Of a DNA stretch of 64,000 nt, positions 10,630 through 23,100 are shown one piece after another. Position 1 is the stretch's first letter. Each line of letters begins with the position of its first letter. The translations under genes were made by a program, and so were the position numbers. Origin of the DNA: Schizonepeta tenuifolia (lineage: Eukaryota > Streptophyta > Magnoliopsida > Lamiales > Lamiaceae); the NCBI GenBank assembly GCA_029490685.1, contig CM055958.1:14506230-14570229 (forward strand). Reading direction: 5' to 3'. The notes under the pieces are model-generated. The model did no database searches, was not told the origin of the DNA, and saw nothing but the letters and a program-made list of their open reading frames with translations.

Positions 10630-13600
10630 TCATCTTGGATGGATCCTCTGCAGCTCGGATGACTCTTCATCCGATGGATCCAATAGTCCAAGAAGATCAC
10701 ACAACATCTTGAACCGGGCTTCAGGTAGAGGTTTGGTGAAAATATCAGCTCTCTGAATCTCAGTTGGAATCTTCTCCATGGACACATCCTTCTTCTCAAT
10801 ATGATCTTGGATGAAATGATGACAAATGTCGATATGCTTTGTCCGAGAGTGGTGAACAGGATTCAGTGAGATAGCTATGGCACTCGAGCTATCACAATGA
10901 ATTGGAACCTGTCCAGTTGAGACTTCATAGTCTCTCAGCTGTTGCTTCAGCCACAATACTTGCATGCAACAGCTTCCGGCAGCCATATTCTCCGACTCGG
11001 TTGTAGATGTAGCAACACATGCTTGTTTCTTGAAGAACCATGAAACCAGCTTGCGACCCATGAATTGACAGTGTCCAGAGGTAGACTTCCTATCCAACCG
11101 ATCTCCTGCTAGGTCTGTATCTGAGTATCTAGTCAGCTGGATATTGTCATCAGTTGGATACCACAATCCAACATTAACAGTTCCCTTCAGATACTTGATG
11201 ATGTTCTTTGCTGCCAACATGTGTGCTTCTCTTGGCTGAACTTGGAATCGAGCACACACTCCAACTGCATATGATATGTCTGGTCGGCTGGCAGTTAGGT
11301 ATAGCAGCGAACTGATGATCCCTCTAAACTGGCTGGCATCTACGAGCTTTCCTTCAGCTCCGGGTTCAATCTTCCAGTTAGTGTTCATTGGGATCCTCGT
11401 GGTCTTACTTGTCTGAAATCCGAACTTGGTGATGAGCTCCTTTGTATACTTAGACTGATTGATGAAAATTCCTTCTGGTGACTGCTTCACTTGTAATCCA
11501 AGGAAATAATTCATCTCGCCCATCATTGACATCTCAAACTTCTCCTTCATGAGATCTGAGAATTTCTTGCACAGTTCCTCTAACTTGGAACTGAAGATGA
11601 TGTCATCGACGTAGATTTGCACAACAAGTATATCTTCTCCAACTTTGATGGTGAATAGAGTTTTGTCAACTGATCCTCGTTTGAATCCCGAGTTCAGTAG
11701 AAAACCACAAAGAGTGTCATACCAGGCCCTTGGTGCTTGCTTTAGACCATAGATAGCTTTCTTCAACTTGTACACTCTTCCATCTCCAGTCTCAAAACCT
11801 GGAGGCTGTTCAACATATACATCTTCCTTGATATCTCCGTTGAGGAATGCACATTTCACATCCATCTGATACACTTTGAACTTGTGATGTGCGGCATAAG
11901 CTAGAAAGATTCGGATGGCTTCCAGCCTTGCAACAGGCACGAAAGATTCTTCAAAGTCGATTCCTTCTTGTTGGCAGTATCCTTCAGCTACCAACCTTGC
12001 CTTATTCCTCACTATGAATGACGTCTCTCTTGTTTTTAAAAATCCACTTCAATCCAATCACCTTGACACCATTTGGTCTTTCCACGAACTCCCATACACA
12101 GTTGCGTAGAAACTCATTCAGTTCTTCTTGCATGGCTGTTGTCCAGTGAACACAGTTGAGAGCTTCCCCAACATTCTTCGGTTCTGGTACATCAGCTACA
12201 AAGCAAGAAATCATGGCAACATCTCCAGCTTGCTCGAACTCCTCTAGAACTGCCAACTCCTCAGCATACTGGGCGTAAGTGTTGGAGTTTCCTTCAGTTG
12301 ATTCTGGATTTGCAACTCGGCTCCTTGTACACACACCCTCGGTTGGATCGCCGATGATGTTGTCAGTGGAATGAACTTCATACCATCTTCGGTTGCGTCT
12401 TCCTTCTTCTTCCATCTGTGGCTATTCTGAAATCTAAGTTGGAGTCTTTAGAGCTGGTGATTGATCAGCTGATGAGTCTGGATCCTCAACATTGGTATTA
12501 GGTTGAACCGGACTCGGTTGGGCTTCGGATGCTGAAGCAGTTGGAGGAACATCAGCTGAAGTTCCCCCTTGGGATGTGCTGGGGTCTTCGCATTCATCTT
12601 CAGAGGAGTATGGATCCTCATCCTCAGTTGCCCAAACCAGTGGTTCAGCTAGGTTCTTTTCCCTTAGAGCTTGCGATCTGGTGAGAACTGGTGGAACAGT
12701 TGGATCTGCTTGTTGTCCTTTAACCTGTTCCCTGCACTCAAAGGTAGATTCATCAAAACTAACATGAGGTGTTATTCCACAACACGAGAGCTGTTGTTGA
12801 AAACTCTGTATGCCTTGATTCGAGTAGCATATCCAAGAAATATGCCCTTCGAAGCTTTGGCATCAAAAGTTTTCAACTGAGTCTTCCCATTGTTGTGAAT
12901 ATAACACTTAGAACCAAAGACGCGAAAATAAGAAATATCTGGCTTCCTGCGTCTCCATAGCTCATATGGTGTCTTTCCCAATCGCTTGGTTAGAAGAGAC
13001 CGGTTTTGAGTGTAGCATGCAGTGTTGATTGCTTTAGCCTAAAATCTCTTTGGTAGAGCTGAGCTGGCTAACATGGATGTGGCTGCATCCTTCAGCGTTC
13101 TGTTCCTTCGCTCAGCTACTCCATTTTGTTGCGGAGTGCGCGCGGCTGATATCTGATGGGTAATTCCATTTTTCTCGCAATACTTGATGATGGTTTCATT
13201 TAGAAACTCAGTTCCATGATCTGATCGGATAGAAATGATCTTCATCTCTTGTTGGTTGGCTATCCGATCCATCAGCTTGGGCAGCTCATCTCGGGTTTCA
13301 CTCTTGTGACGCATGAAAATGGTCCACGTGTACCTCGAGTAATCATCAGTTACAACCAATGTATATTCATTGCCATTTATGCTTTTTGGTGTAACTGGCC
13401 CGAAGAGATCCATATGGATCAGCTGTAACACTCGGTCGGTTGAGGGAGATGACTTCAACCGGAAAAAGGATCTAGCGAGCTTTCCCAGCTGGCATGCACT
13501 GCAGATGTGAGTTGTTGAAAACACTCTGTTTGGTATGCCTCTTGCATGTTCTTGTCTGGCGAGTCGGTTCATTGTCTTGAAATTCAGATGGTTGAGCCTT

Positions 13601-14034
13601 CTGTGCCACAGTCAGCTCACATCAGAACTGCTTTTTGATAACAGATAGGTGTCAGGGAGGCTGTTGTTCCAGTCAGCGTAATAGACATTCCCTGTTGGTG
13701 ATCGATTTCCCAACAATATCACCTGTTTTGATCCGACATCTTTAACTCTGCAACCTTGTGCATCAAACTTGATAGAGAAACCATTATCACAGAATTGGCT
13801 GATGGAGAGCAGGTTATGCTTCAATCCATCAACATAAGAGACATTAGAAATTGAAACATGATTGGTTTCAAGGATACTGTAACCTCTGGTATAACCTTTT
13901 GAGTTATCACCAAAAGTAACTGATGGACCTTCTTTCTCCACGAAACTTCCAAGCAAATCCTTCAGATTCGTCATGTATTTCGAGCATCCACTATCCATCA
14001 CCCACATTGTAGCAGACGCCTTCTTCTTTCTCAG
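10630..14034 (-). pseudogene. pol: Copia 1 pol (PR-INT-RT-RNase H), multiply broken
   Basis: Protease shows MDSGCSKYMT (about 14000). The integrase zinc region CSACQLGKLARS is followed by the catalytic core (MDLFGP, SDHGTEF, PQQNGVAERRNRTL) at about 13040-13500. RT has the YVDDI catalytic motif (near 11600), and RNase H has DRKSTSGHCQFMG. The RT/RNase H block 12012-10630 is one open frame of 460 codons. Lesions upstream are TGG-to-TGA at 13612, TGG-to-TAG at 13039, a one-base deletion near 12775, two TAG codons near 12425-12435, and a 5-base deletion near 12010. Pol lies in a different frame from gag. INT before RT is diagnostic of copia. Confidence 0.95.
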
Positions 14035-14049
14035 CTATTTCTCCTGCAC

Positions 14050-14068
14050 CTGCAAAGAGAAACTCGCT
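14050..14068 (-). promoter_or_regulatory. 3' splice-site-like sequence at gag/pol boundary
   Basis: Minus strand GAGTTTCTCTTTGCAG lies between the gag stop and the pol frame; copia 2 has GAGTTTCTCTATGCAG at 50733-50750. It could be an acceptor for producing pol, but no donor was identified. Confidence 0.3.
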
Positions 14069-14081
14069 TAGGTCCCCAATT

Positions 14082-16573
14082 TCAGTTGGGTCCTGGAGGG
14101 TTAGAACCAGTTCCCGCTGGAACTGTGCGTCGCTTTTCCCTGTAAACTCGGATGGATTTATCATTCCAGATTACTTTTCCTTCATCATCAACTATAACAA
14201 CACCTCGGTTATCCTTAGGCTTGTTGTTAGTAGTGATGTTCTGTTTCTTGGGAGGAGTTGGATTTCTCCCATGTTGAGCTTTAGGAGGTGAGGCTTTCCC
14301 CCTGTTTTGATGGCGATTCTTATCCTGTTGAGTTTGTCTGTGAGGTAGGACGCCATGTTGGAATCTTTGTGGCTGATTATGATTCCAACTTCTTGAGGGT
14401 TGTTTATAGCTGTTCATGCCCTGTTGATGATTCATATTATGGCATGAATATCTCCAGTTGTTCGACCAGTTCCTCATTGGTTGACTCGGTTGGATTCTTT
14501 GATCAAACTGATGTTGGAACCGCTGTTGATTCAGATGATTGAGCCCATGTCTGTTCTGAGGTCGGTTCCATTCCTTCTGATGTTGACTTTGAGGTTGATG
14601 CAGAGGTCGGCTCTGATTCTGAGTTCGGTTGCGGTTGTGCCTTCGACGCCTCTGATTCCGCTTCTGACTTTTGGAACATTCCCCCTCGGTTGATATCCCA
14701 ACTGATGGAACATTCTGTCATACATCAGCTACTCTTTTTCCCTTCTCAGTTGTAATCCTATTGGTTGGTTGAACTTGCTGAGAGGTGGAGGTTGATTTAG
14801 CTTCTGGAGACTCAGCTGTTTCTGGCTCGACAGCTGTGACTTCTACAGCTTTGATGAAGGTTGTTGGTGGAATCCCAGTATCCTTGACAACATCATAGCC
14901 GAGTCCTGACACGTCATCCATCTGTCTACTATAACTGATAAGATTCTCTATGATCTTGGATGACTGATACATCTTAATTAGATTGTCCTTCTCAGTTTGC
15001 AACTCCTTGACGAGTACAGTTATCTGCTCGGTTTGTCCATCTGACTTCTTTATCAGCTGTTCGATCTGAGCCTCTTGATTTTTCAACTGATCTAGCTATT
15101 CATTGTTCTGCATTGTCAACTCCTCATCAGCTGGAGCCTTAGCCTTGTTCAGTTGACTCTTGAGATTCCCAATCTCCTCAGTTTGGCTCTTGATCAGATC
15201 GTCCTTTTCGGTTAAGGAATCTTCAAGTTTGGCGAACTGAGCTTGAAGACTCTTAAACTCAACCGATTGATGATGCAGCTCCTCACTGAGTTCTTGAAAA
15301 TCACTCCAGGAGGGTTCCAACTCATCGTTCAAAGATTCCTGCATGTTAGAAGTATTGGAAGATTTTAACTGAGCAGGATTAGATTGTACCTCAATATCAT
15401 CTTGGTCGGTTCCAAGTGCCATGAGGCATTGATCCTGACTGATGACGTTGTTGGAAGAGGTCAGTTCATCCTTATCTTCAGTATCTATGAAGATGTCCAT
15501 GTCGTCACCTGCTTCTTCTGCTACCATGGCCTTGTTCTTTGCAGTCTGCTTGGCCCTCAATGCATCTCTCTCTTTCTTCGATAGATCTGGGCAGTCAGCT
15601 TTGAAGTGTCCTTCCTTACCGCATTCGAAGCACCATTTGTGACTGGCTTTGAGCTGTCTCGATTTCGGTTTGATTTGTAAAATCGTTTGTATTTCCCAAA
15701 CCGAGTGTCCATGTCGGCTAGCTTCTTTGACAGAGCTGCGATGTTCTGTTGCAGTTCCTCTCTGCTTGTCTCCTTTGCAGTCGTGTCATCCGATCTGGTT
15801 GGCCTCGATGATCTTGATTTCGAGTAGTCAGCTCGGAGAGCAACTGACTTTGAGGCTGAGCCAACATCCTCAATTTTACTCGTCTGACTTGAGGACTGCG
15901 ATCTCCTCCTGTTGACCTTATACTCATTTCCTTTTAAGATTGAGAACAATCTTTCAGTTCCCATTTCACCAAGGTCAGCTCGGCTCTCGTGGATATTGGT
16001 GAAAGTATCCCACTCAGCTGGTAGAGCTTGCAACACTTTGAGATTGATTTCTCTTAGTGTGTATTTTCCTCTTCGGATGGACTGGATTCTTCTGATGATG
16101 TCCATAAACCGGAGCTCTAGCTGATCGATAGTCTCATCAGGTTGCAGACTGAAGTTGTCGAAATCTTGACATGCATGTGAGAACTTGTTTTCCTTTGTCT
16201 CATCGTTTCCTTCACTTAGCGAAGCCAGGATGTCCCACATCTCTTTTGCAGTCTCACACTCCTCTATCCAAGATAGATAATCTTGTCCAACTGTGGACAT
16301 TATTGTGCTCTGAGCCCAGATATCCAACTGGCTCACCTTGGCCTCCTCTGGAGTGTAGTCTTCCGGCTGCTTCTCCACATACTCCACCACTGTATCTCCA
16401 TCGTTGGGATTTGTGGGAGTGCGTACTATTTTATCTTTGATGACAATTGGTCCGGAAGTGAGAACTTGTTGCATCCTATGATGCTTTGATAGAAGGATCT
16501 TCTTCATTCGAGTTCTCCATGATGTATAATTGACTACTGAGAACATGACGACGATCTTGTCATTGACTTCCAT
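14082..16573 (-). pseudogene. gag: Copia 1 gag, frameshifted at zinc knuckle
   Basis: About 830 codons from ATG 16573 (MEVNDKIVVMFSVVNYTSW), a UBN2-type copia gag. The N-terminal capsid region includes LQALPAEWDTFTNIHESRAD. A lysine-rich helix leads to a CCHC knuckle, then coiled-coil segments (about 14720-15560) and a Gln/Asn/His/Arg-rich tail ending GSNPPGPN at 14082. One base is lost in GGTTGC just before the knuckle (about 15615), which shifts frame. TAG (from CAG) lies at 15096 and TGA (from TGG) near 14718. Copia 2 retains the knuckle CFECGKEGHFKADCP. Unusually long gag fits Sireviruses. Confidence 0.88.
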
Positions 16574-16673
16574 CTACACGCAATTAAACAGAGTCAATTA
16601 TTCAGTTGACCACTGAATAAAATTCCTCGAATTCACACCTTATGAAACAGAGTCAGCAGTCTTTTGAACCACT

Positions 16674-16685
16674 GCTCTGATACCA
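16674..16685 (-). other. Copia 1 primer-binding site (initiator tRNA-Met)
   Basis: Minus strand TGGTATCAGAGC, two bases from the LTR end at 16688. It is complementary to the 3' end of plant initiator tRNA-Met, the usual primer for these families. Confidence 0.92.
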
Positions 16686-16687
16686 CT

Positions 16688-18287
16688 TGATGGTCCCGAA
16701 ATGAGTTACTGGTGTATGGGGGGGGGGGGAATACACCAGTTAGGATTTTAAAACTTAACACTTAAAAAAATACTTCAACTGAGTAAAACTGACTCAGTTG
16801 GAATCTCACAGCTGAGTAAACAACCTCAGCTGGAAGAGTGGTGCTGTGCGGAATGTGGTGGAAATTAAACTCGTTAAAACAACTCACGCTTTTAGCACGG
16901 TTGGTCAATAACCAAAACAGTTGAGAATGTGCAGATATGCAGATTGTATGCCGGTTAGTTTGGTCAGTTAACAATGCAATAAGTAACTGAATAAAATAAA
17001 CACAGACACACAGGATTTAACGTGGTTCGGAGATAACCCTCCTACGTCCACGGGGAGATGTGAATCCTCACACCTCAGTCCAAGTTCTTCTGGACAGTTC
17101 CACACAGCTTACCCGGGCTGTGCAACCGTTGCAATAAGTTTACAGGTACTTATCAACCTTTACAGTTAAGTTTGCGGGCACTTAACAACCTATGTCAAGT
17201 TTGCGGGTACTTGACGACCTAAATACTCAATTACAGGAAGAGTATGATCCTAACAAACATTTTTAAGGTGTGTATGTGGGTAGATTTTCCAACTACAGCT
17301 CGATCACGAAAGAGAGCTGGATCTATAGCTTGAACGAATAAACACTCAAACTAAGATCTAAGACAGATTATAACTCTATGAACCCTCAGCTACTAATGTT
17401 CTATCACTCTTGAACTCTCAGCTGCTGATGCTCTTAGAATGTGATTTTTACAGATTTTTCTTGCGTTTGTTTCTCTTGTGATTACACTTCTCTGTCACTT
17501 GTCTCGTGTCCCTCTCGAATGAGAGAATGCCTCTATTTATAGGTGGAGAGTATCAACTAGCCGTTGGAGGAGCTGTTGATCTCTGATCGTTGAAAGCGAT
17601 GGCTTGTCTCTCATCTCTGCAGACTTTCCCGATATGGCATCTGTGCTCTTCTGCTTTCCTTCTGAGACAGCCTTATGTTGGACCAGATGGGGTAATGACT
17701 GAACGGTCAAACCCTCATGTGACTTCCTTTTGAAATTCAAATCTTAAACCTTTCTGACAGTCAACCTCGGTTAGTCGGTTGAAAATCTTGATCTTTATCT
17801 GAGTGGTCTTCAGCTGATGTTCTGACTGAACCGTTGAACTCTCAGGTGATTTTGAACTTCATGCTGTTGATCTTCTTGTTTGAGTTCTACAACTGAGGTT
17901 CTGAAACTGAACCCTCAGTTGTCTTCCTTGTATTTAGTCAGTTGAGTTTGAACCTTCAGATGACTTCCTTTTCATCTGATGTTCTCTTCCTCTCTATTGC
18001 TTCTCATCTGATGAACCCTCAGTTGGTTTCCTTCACAACTGATGTTCTGAAGACTTCCCCCTCATTCCATCTGAACATATGAACTCTCAGTTGTCTTTCA
18101 TCATAACTGATGTTCTGTCTGAGTGATGCCTTGTTGCCATCTTCAGCTGGAGATCTGTAAAGATAAAATCTTAACTTTGCTCAAACAGCGAGCCTAACTT
18201 CTAACATTAGGTTCTGGAAACATCTACTCGGTTGGGGTCAGTCGGTTTTGGAATTCATCAAAACTTTTACTAATAAATTTCCCAACA
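16688..18287 (-). repeat. Copia 1 5' LTR
   Basis: 1600 bp, the same length as the 3' LTR. TATA box at 17534-17541 and U5-end hairpin with a G-run loop at 16708-16740. Followed by target repeat TTACA (18288-18292). Confidence 0.95.
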
Positions 18288-19689
18288 TTACAAAATGAAT
18301 ATTCCTTATTCAATTGTGACTTCATCACTTAAGTCGACCACTTATCAAGACTTCTAGCAATTCAAGAAATTGCACTTAAATAACATACATAATTAAAAGA
18401 AATCAAGATTTTTATTTCCATTCTTTGTTTTACCAAAATTTTTTTTTATTCATTTTAATTCTTTATTTCTTTCTCAACACATTTCTTAACGACTCTCACT
18501 TATTAAAACAAAGTACATTTACTTCGTTCATGTTACTTATTCAAAAGTAACATCCATTTACAAGAAATTTTGTCGTTTACGACTCTTGGTATTCGTACTA
18601 GTTGTAGTCGTCGCTCAAAGGCGAGATATTGAATAAATTCCAAAAGAAAAATGGGATATAACTTAAAGAATAACTTTCTGGAAAACTAAGTTCCAGTTGA
18701 CGTCGCTAGAATCTGGCGATCGATGGAAAATTTAATCAAGCTTCGTGCTCGACTCCTAATAATCTATACGATTTTTCTTCGTAGAGTTCGATCGAGGTGA
18801 ATCCTATTGAAACACGAAACGAGAAGAAAACGGAATGACGTGACATGAATGACGTCATTTACGTTACTTATACGTAAGCAACGTTCACTTATTTCATTTG
18901 GCTTTGATTCCCTTTACTTGATCTTCGTCGTCTCGTTCATATCCTTCTTAACTCGAAGCTGAAAGCTTCTCAAACGTCTAATCACTCCCCTTGTTTACTA
19001 ATACAATTTATCGAATCATTTTTATTTTTATTTTCCTTGCAGGAAATTCTTAGAAAACAAGTTCGACTTTGCCGAATCTTTATTCATGTCACTTAACGCA
19101 CGTGACATTCATCAATAGAAGTCCTTCTTGCACTGGGGATCTCCTTTCGAAATCATTTCAAAACAACGTTTCTTAAAAACGTCTAAAGTCTCGAAGAACC
19201 GGAAAGATCTTAGGTTTCAAGTCTACGTTCTCATTGAATCGGGAAAAATCCGTAAAATTCGACTATATTCTTGTGTTCGCATAGTTTTTCATAAAAAGGA
19301 AATCATCGCGCAAATAATTTCACATAAGATAGTACTTGTACTATCGCATGATCACATAAAGTATAAAAATTATACTTCAGTAAAATTCTTATTTTTAAAA
19401 CACAACTCATTCTCATTCTCATTTTTTATTGAATAATTGCTAATAAAATTCCTTATTTAAAAGAAATTACGTCATAAAATTATTTCCTTTTGCTCGTTGA
19501 GTCGACATAGCGGGCGGTTGAGTTGACATCTACGTTCTCAATCTTAGTATTGTAGTCTAACTCTTATCTTATACTTGGAAAGATGACTCTGATCTAGAGT
19601 ATATACAAATACCCTGTCTCATGGCTCGAAAGAAGACTCGATATAGAGTACAAATGAATACTCTATACTATTACTCGAAGGAAGACTTG

Positions 19690-20107
19690 TATATACCACT
19701 CTGTGATATTACTAGAAGAAATGACTCGTACTAGAAAAAGATGACTCATAACCAGAGCAGGAAACAAACTACTGCTCCGATACTATTTTGTGGTATTACT
19801 GAAAGAATGACTCGGGCTAGAAGACCGACTCGCATCCAGGGCAGAAAATGAACTTATGCTCCGATACCACTTTGTGGTAGTACTAAAAGAATAGCTCATA
19901 CTAGGGAAGTGACTCGAACTAGAAGATTGACTCATAATTAGAGCAAGAGGCGAACCTCTGCTCTGATACCACTCTGTGGTATCACTAAAAAAAAATGACT
20001 CATACTCAGAGCAGGATACAAGCCTTGCTCTGATACCACTCTGTAGTATCACTAAAAAAAATGACTCATACTCAGAGCAGGATACAAGCCTTGCTCTGAT
20101 ACCACTC
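19690..20107 (-). repeat. Tandem array of primer-binding-site units
   Basis: PBS-like cores (GCTCTGATACCAC and variants) occur at about 19692, 19773, 19857, 19959, 20029 and 20093. The two units nearest the LTR are nearly identical (about 65 bp); units diverge with distance. In several, TGATACCAC is followed by TCT and GTGGTATCA, a perfect 9-bp hairpin. Confidence 0.85.
20093..20104 (-). other. Gypsy A LTR-proximal primer-binding site
   Basis: Minus strand TGGTATCAGAGC, three bases from the LTR (20108). Complementary to initiator tRNA-Met. This is the copy in the functional position. Confidence 0.9.
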
Positions 20108-23100
20108 TGTCACAGCCCCAAATCCCGAGGGACGGCCGAAGCCGGGGTGCGACTGGGGTTGGATTAAAGAAGCGGGGAAGAAGGGGGCTAACTGACTAAC
20201 ATACATAAAAGACATCAAACAATCAATGAACAAGACTTGAATATAACAAAGAAAGAGTTAATCACGAGTGATTACTCGACAAAAGTACAGGATAGTAACT
20301 AAGTTCAAGTTTATAGACTTATACTACAGAGTTTTGTTCAATAGACAAGTTCTCAAAAGACTTAGAGTTTGGCAGCTGAAGAGTCCTAACTAAAGCATCC
20401 TATCTTTTCAACTCAACTTCAACCGTTGCCGCTCACGTCGCTTCAACCTGCACATTTAGAAAACAATGCAGGGCTAAGTACAAACGTACTTAGTGGGCAC
20501 AATGCCGAAATCATAATCATAGGTATAGATAAATATGGCATTTCATAATTTGTAGCACATCGGGGGTTTTATTAAAAAGGGCCCGTGTCTACTAAACATT
20601 TTCTGACTCTTTTTCTCAATTTAGCTTGCAAACATTTTTCTGGTATGCTACGTTCAATCTTGACCAAAACTCATTCACCGTGGCTGGTACCCCTCAACAG
20701 GATATCACATACACCACAGGTTACAAAGTGCACTAACTCTGGAAAGCACTTAGCAGCTAACTCAGAGCCGATCGTTAGTTAACCTAGTTAGATTAACTCT
20801 AAATCTGGAAAACACGAATGCTAACTCAGATAGGTACAAGAGAACTCACATAAAACATAAAACAGTTCATGCCATAATATCACTTTAAAAACACAGATAT
20901 CAAAGCGATAAAGAAAGATTTTCCGAGCATTGCTCGTTTTATTTTGTATATAAAAGCCCACCTCGTAGTACAGAACTAAGAAGTACTAGCTTCCAATCTT
21001 CGGATCTTCCATCCTTTCTTTACCACTGGCTTCCTCCTTCATCGTAAAATAATAACACTTAAAATCGATTCGTAAAAGATAATCGATCAAAGAAAATCGA
21101 AATAGGTTTTAGTCGTTTCATTTCTTTAGGCATTTGCACGCTTACTAGATTCATTTTACTTAAACGGGAACGAGACTCGTACAAATCCCGTTTAGAACTC
21201 GAAAGGTCTCATACTCGACTCTTAGGTCAGTAGAGAAGGTAGTCGATATCTCGATACGACTTAAACGATCATAAGGAACTAAGTTGGAAAGAATCGACTT
21301 AGGAAAATTACGTTTTAGTTCATTATACGACTTAAGCAATTTCTCACTTAACTAAACTTCTTTACTTGAACGGATAAGAGGTACCAACTCGTCTCGGTTA
21401 GCACTCAAGGCTCCTTTCTTGACTCTAGGGTCAGTAGGAAGATAGTCGTTAGTTATTACGGCTTAAACAATCGAAAGAAACTAAGTTGCGAACGAAACAA
21501 CTTAGAAGAATGAAAACTGAAATTTCACTGCGCATTACAGTAACTCTGGGGACTGCCCAGAACAGGGGATCTGGAAACAGGGGATGATCCCTGTACCGTT
21601 TGAAAATTTGGGATGTCTAGTTTACGCTCCAATTTACGGATCGCAAATCCGATAAACGAGATAAAAGTTATTACAGTTTCCGGCAAGGGTCGCAAAACTG
21701 CCGCGCTAACCCTAGTTGCTCGTTAGAATCGACGTATAACGTCTTAGGTTCATTCTAAGTTCTCGTATTCAATTTCTTATGAAACTTGACCTTCAAGGCA
21801 GTCAACATGTACCCCCGTACGTGATGAAATCCTTCTCAAAACTCGTCCAATAGCACGACGTTCTAAACGTCGGCTTTCAACTAACATGTACTAAACCAAA
21901 GCAAGTTATCAACTTCGCGTTCTAGTTCTCGACTATCACTATAACTCATATTATATTAGCTCGGAAGCTCATGACATCAACTACAAAGTTATTCTCAAGT
22001 CCATCATAAACAATAATATCTAGTTAGAATTCTCATTCGACTTCTCGGTTATTAGTTACGTCTAATGGTTTGTCTCTTACACAATTTTCAAAGTTGTCGG
22101 ATTTCGTTCAAATTTTACGTCATTAAACAACATCTAACTAGAATCACTTTCATGCATATAATCACTTCACAACAACACTATATTTCAACTTACGATGAGT
22201 TCTTCGTCTCTTACATCTCACAAAATAATTTTAGAAAATTTTTAAATAAATTTCTATCGACAATTAATACCAATTACAACCTTATTCCATCAACCAAACA
22301 TCATCTAAATCAAACACATGAAAACCCCTAATTTTCTACTTATTTTCGGTTTTAATACATTGATTAAGAGGGTGTTTTTCTTCATCAATTAACATCATTT
22401 AACTCTTAATCATCCTATTATAACATCAATTAATCAATTCAAGTCCAATTACACATTAACATGCAAAATCCCCAATTTCAAACCCTAAACCCTAAATCGA
22501 TTTCAATCAAACAAAGGGCTTTTCGATTTCTCTTGGTTCTAATCACTAATTAAACACTTCCTAAGTATGAATTTAACATCAATTGAAGAATTCCATCAAC
22601 CTACACAAATGCCCTAAAATTCGGTAATTACATAGAATTAGGGCTTTTGATTTTTCTTCAATTTCAATCCTAGAATTCACATCTAATCACAACTAATTTC
22701 ACTAATCGAAGATCAAAACATCTAGTTCATCATCCCTATATTTTTGATCCAAAGAAAAATAAAAAGAAATGGATGATGGATGGATAGAATTAAAGAGGAG
22801 ATGAATACCTTGAGGATTAACAAAGGAAGTAATAGGTTTTGATGGTTGGATGATGACTTGTGTGAAATCTTCTTCAAGAACTTGGAGCTTTCTTCAACAA
22901 TGGAGGAAGAAGAAATGAAGAATGGGAAAGAGGGAGAGGGAAGGCTGCCGTGAGTTAAGAGGGAGGGAAGGAGTGATGACTTAGAAATGTTATAATTTTA
23001 GGTTAAATAGGTGTAAAGGTTTGAATAGTGTTAGTAATAGTAATAGTAGGTGAAAAGTAAAAACTATATAAAAGATGAAATATCTTGCTAAAGAGAGAGA

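Larger units (their letters stand above)
4642..18287 (-). mobile_element. Sirevirus-like Ty1/copia element 1, 13.6 kb with LTRs
   Basis: Complete LTR retrotransposon in minus orientation: 5' LTR 16688-18287, PBS, gag 16573-14082, pol to 10630 (order PR-INT-RT-RH, so copia type), spacer, giant ORF3 9961-6564, PPT, and 3' LTR 4642-6241. TG...CA termini and TTACA target repeats are intact. The LTRs are both 1600 bp with about 25-30 differences by eye (under 2%), so insertion is recent. Gag, pol and ORF3 nevertheless each carry lesions. Large gag, initiator-Met PBS and a third ORF after pol fit the Sirevirus group. Confidence 0.95.
18288..20107 (-). other. Gypsy A leader (5' side), no gene
   Basis: Untranslated leader of A between the copia insertion and the LTR. 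It aligns with B's leader (34680-35610) from AAATGAATATTCCTTATTCA onwards. A 102-codon plus-strand ORF (19128-19436) has no recognisable feature and is not called. The final 400 bases are a PBS repeat array. Confidence 0.8.

Noticed and set aside
19128..19436. 102-codon plus-strand ORF in the gypsy A leader
   Set aside because: AT-rich, no motif, wrong strand for the element, and B's aligned leader does not keep it.
19950..20105. Possible tRNA gene suggested by repeated tRNA-Met-like sequence
   Set aside because: Only 12-13 bases complementary to the tRNA 3' end; these are primer-binding sites with no tRNA body.
19690..20107. CRISPR-like spaced repeats
   Set aside because: Degenerating tandem PBS units in a plant retrotransposon leader; no spacers of uniform length and no cas genes.
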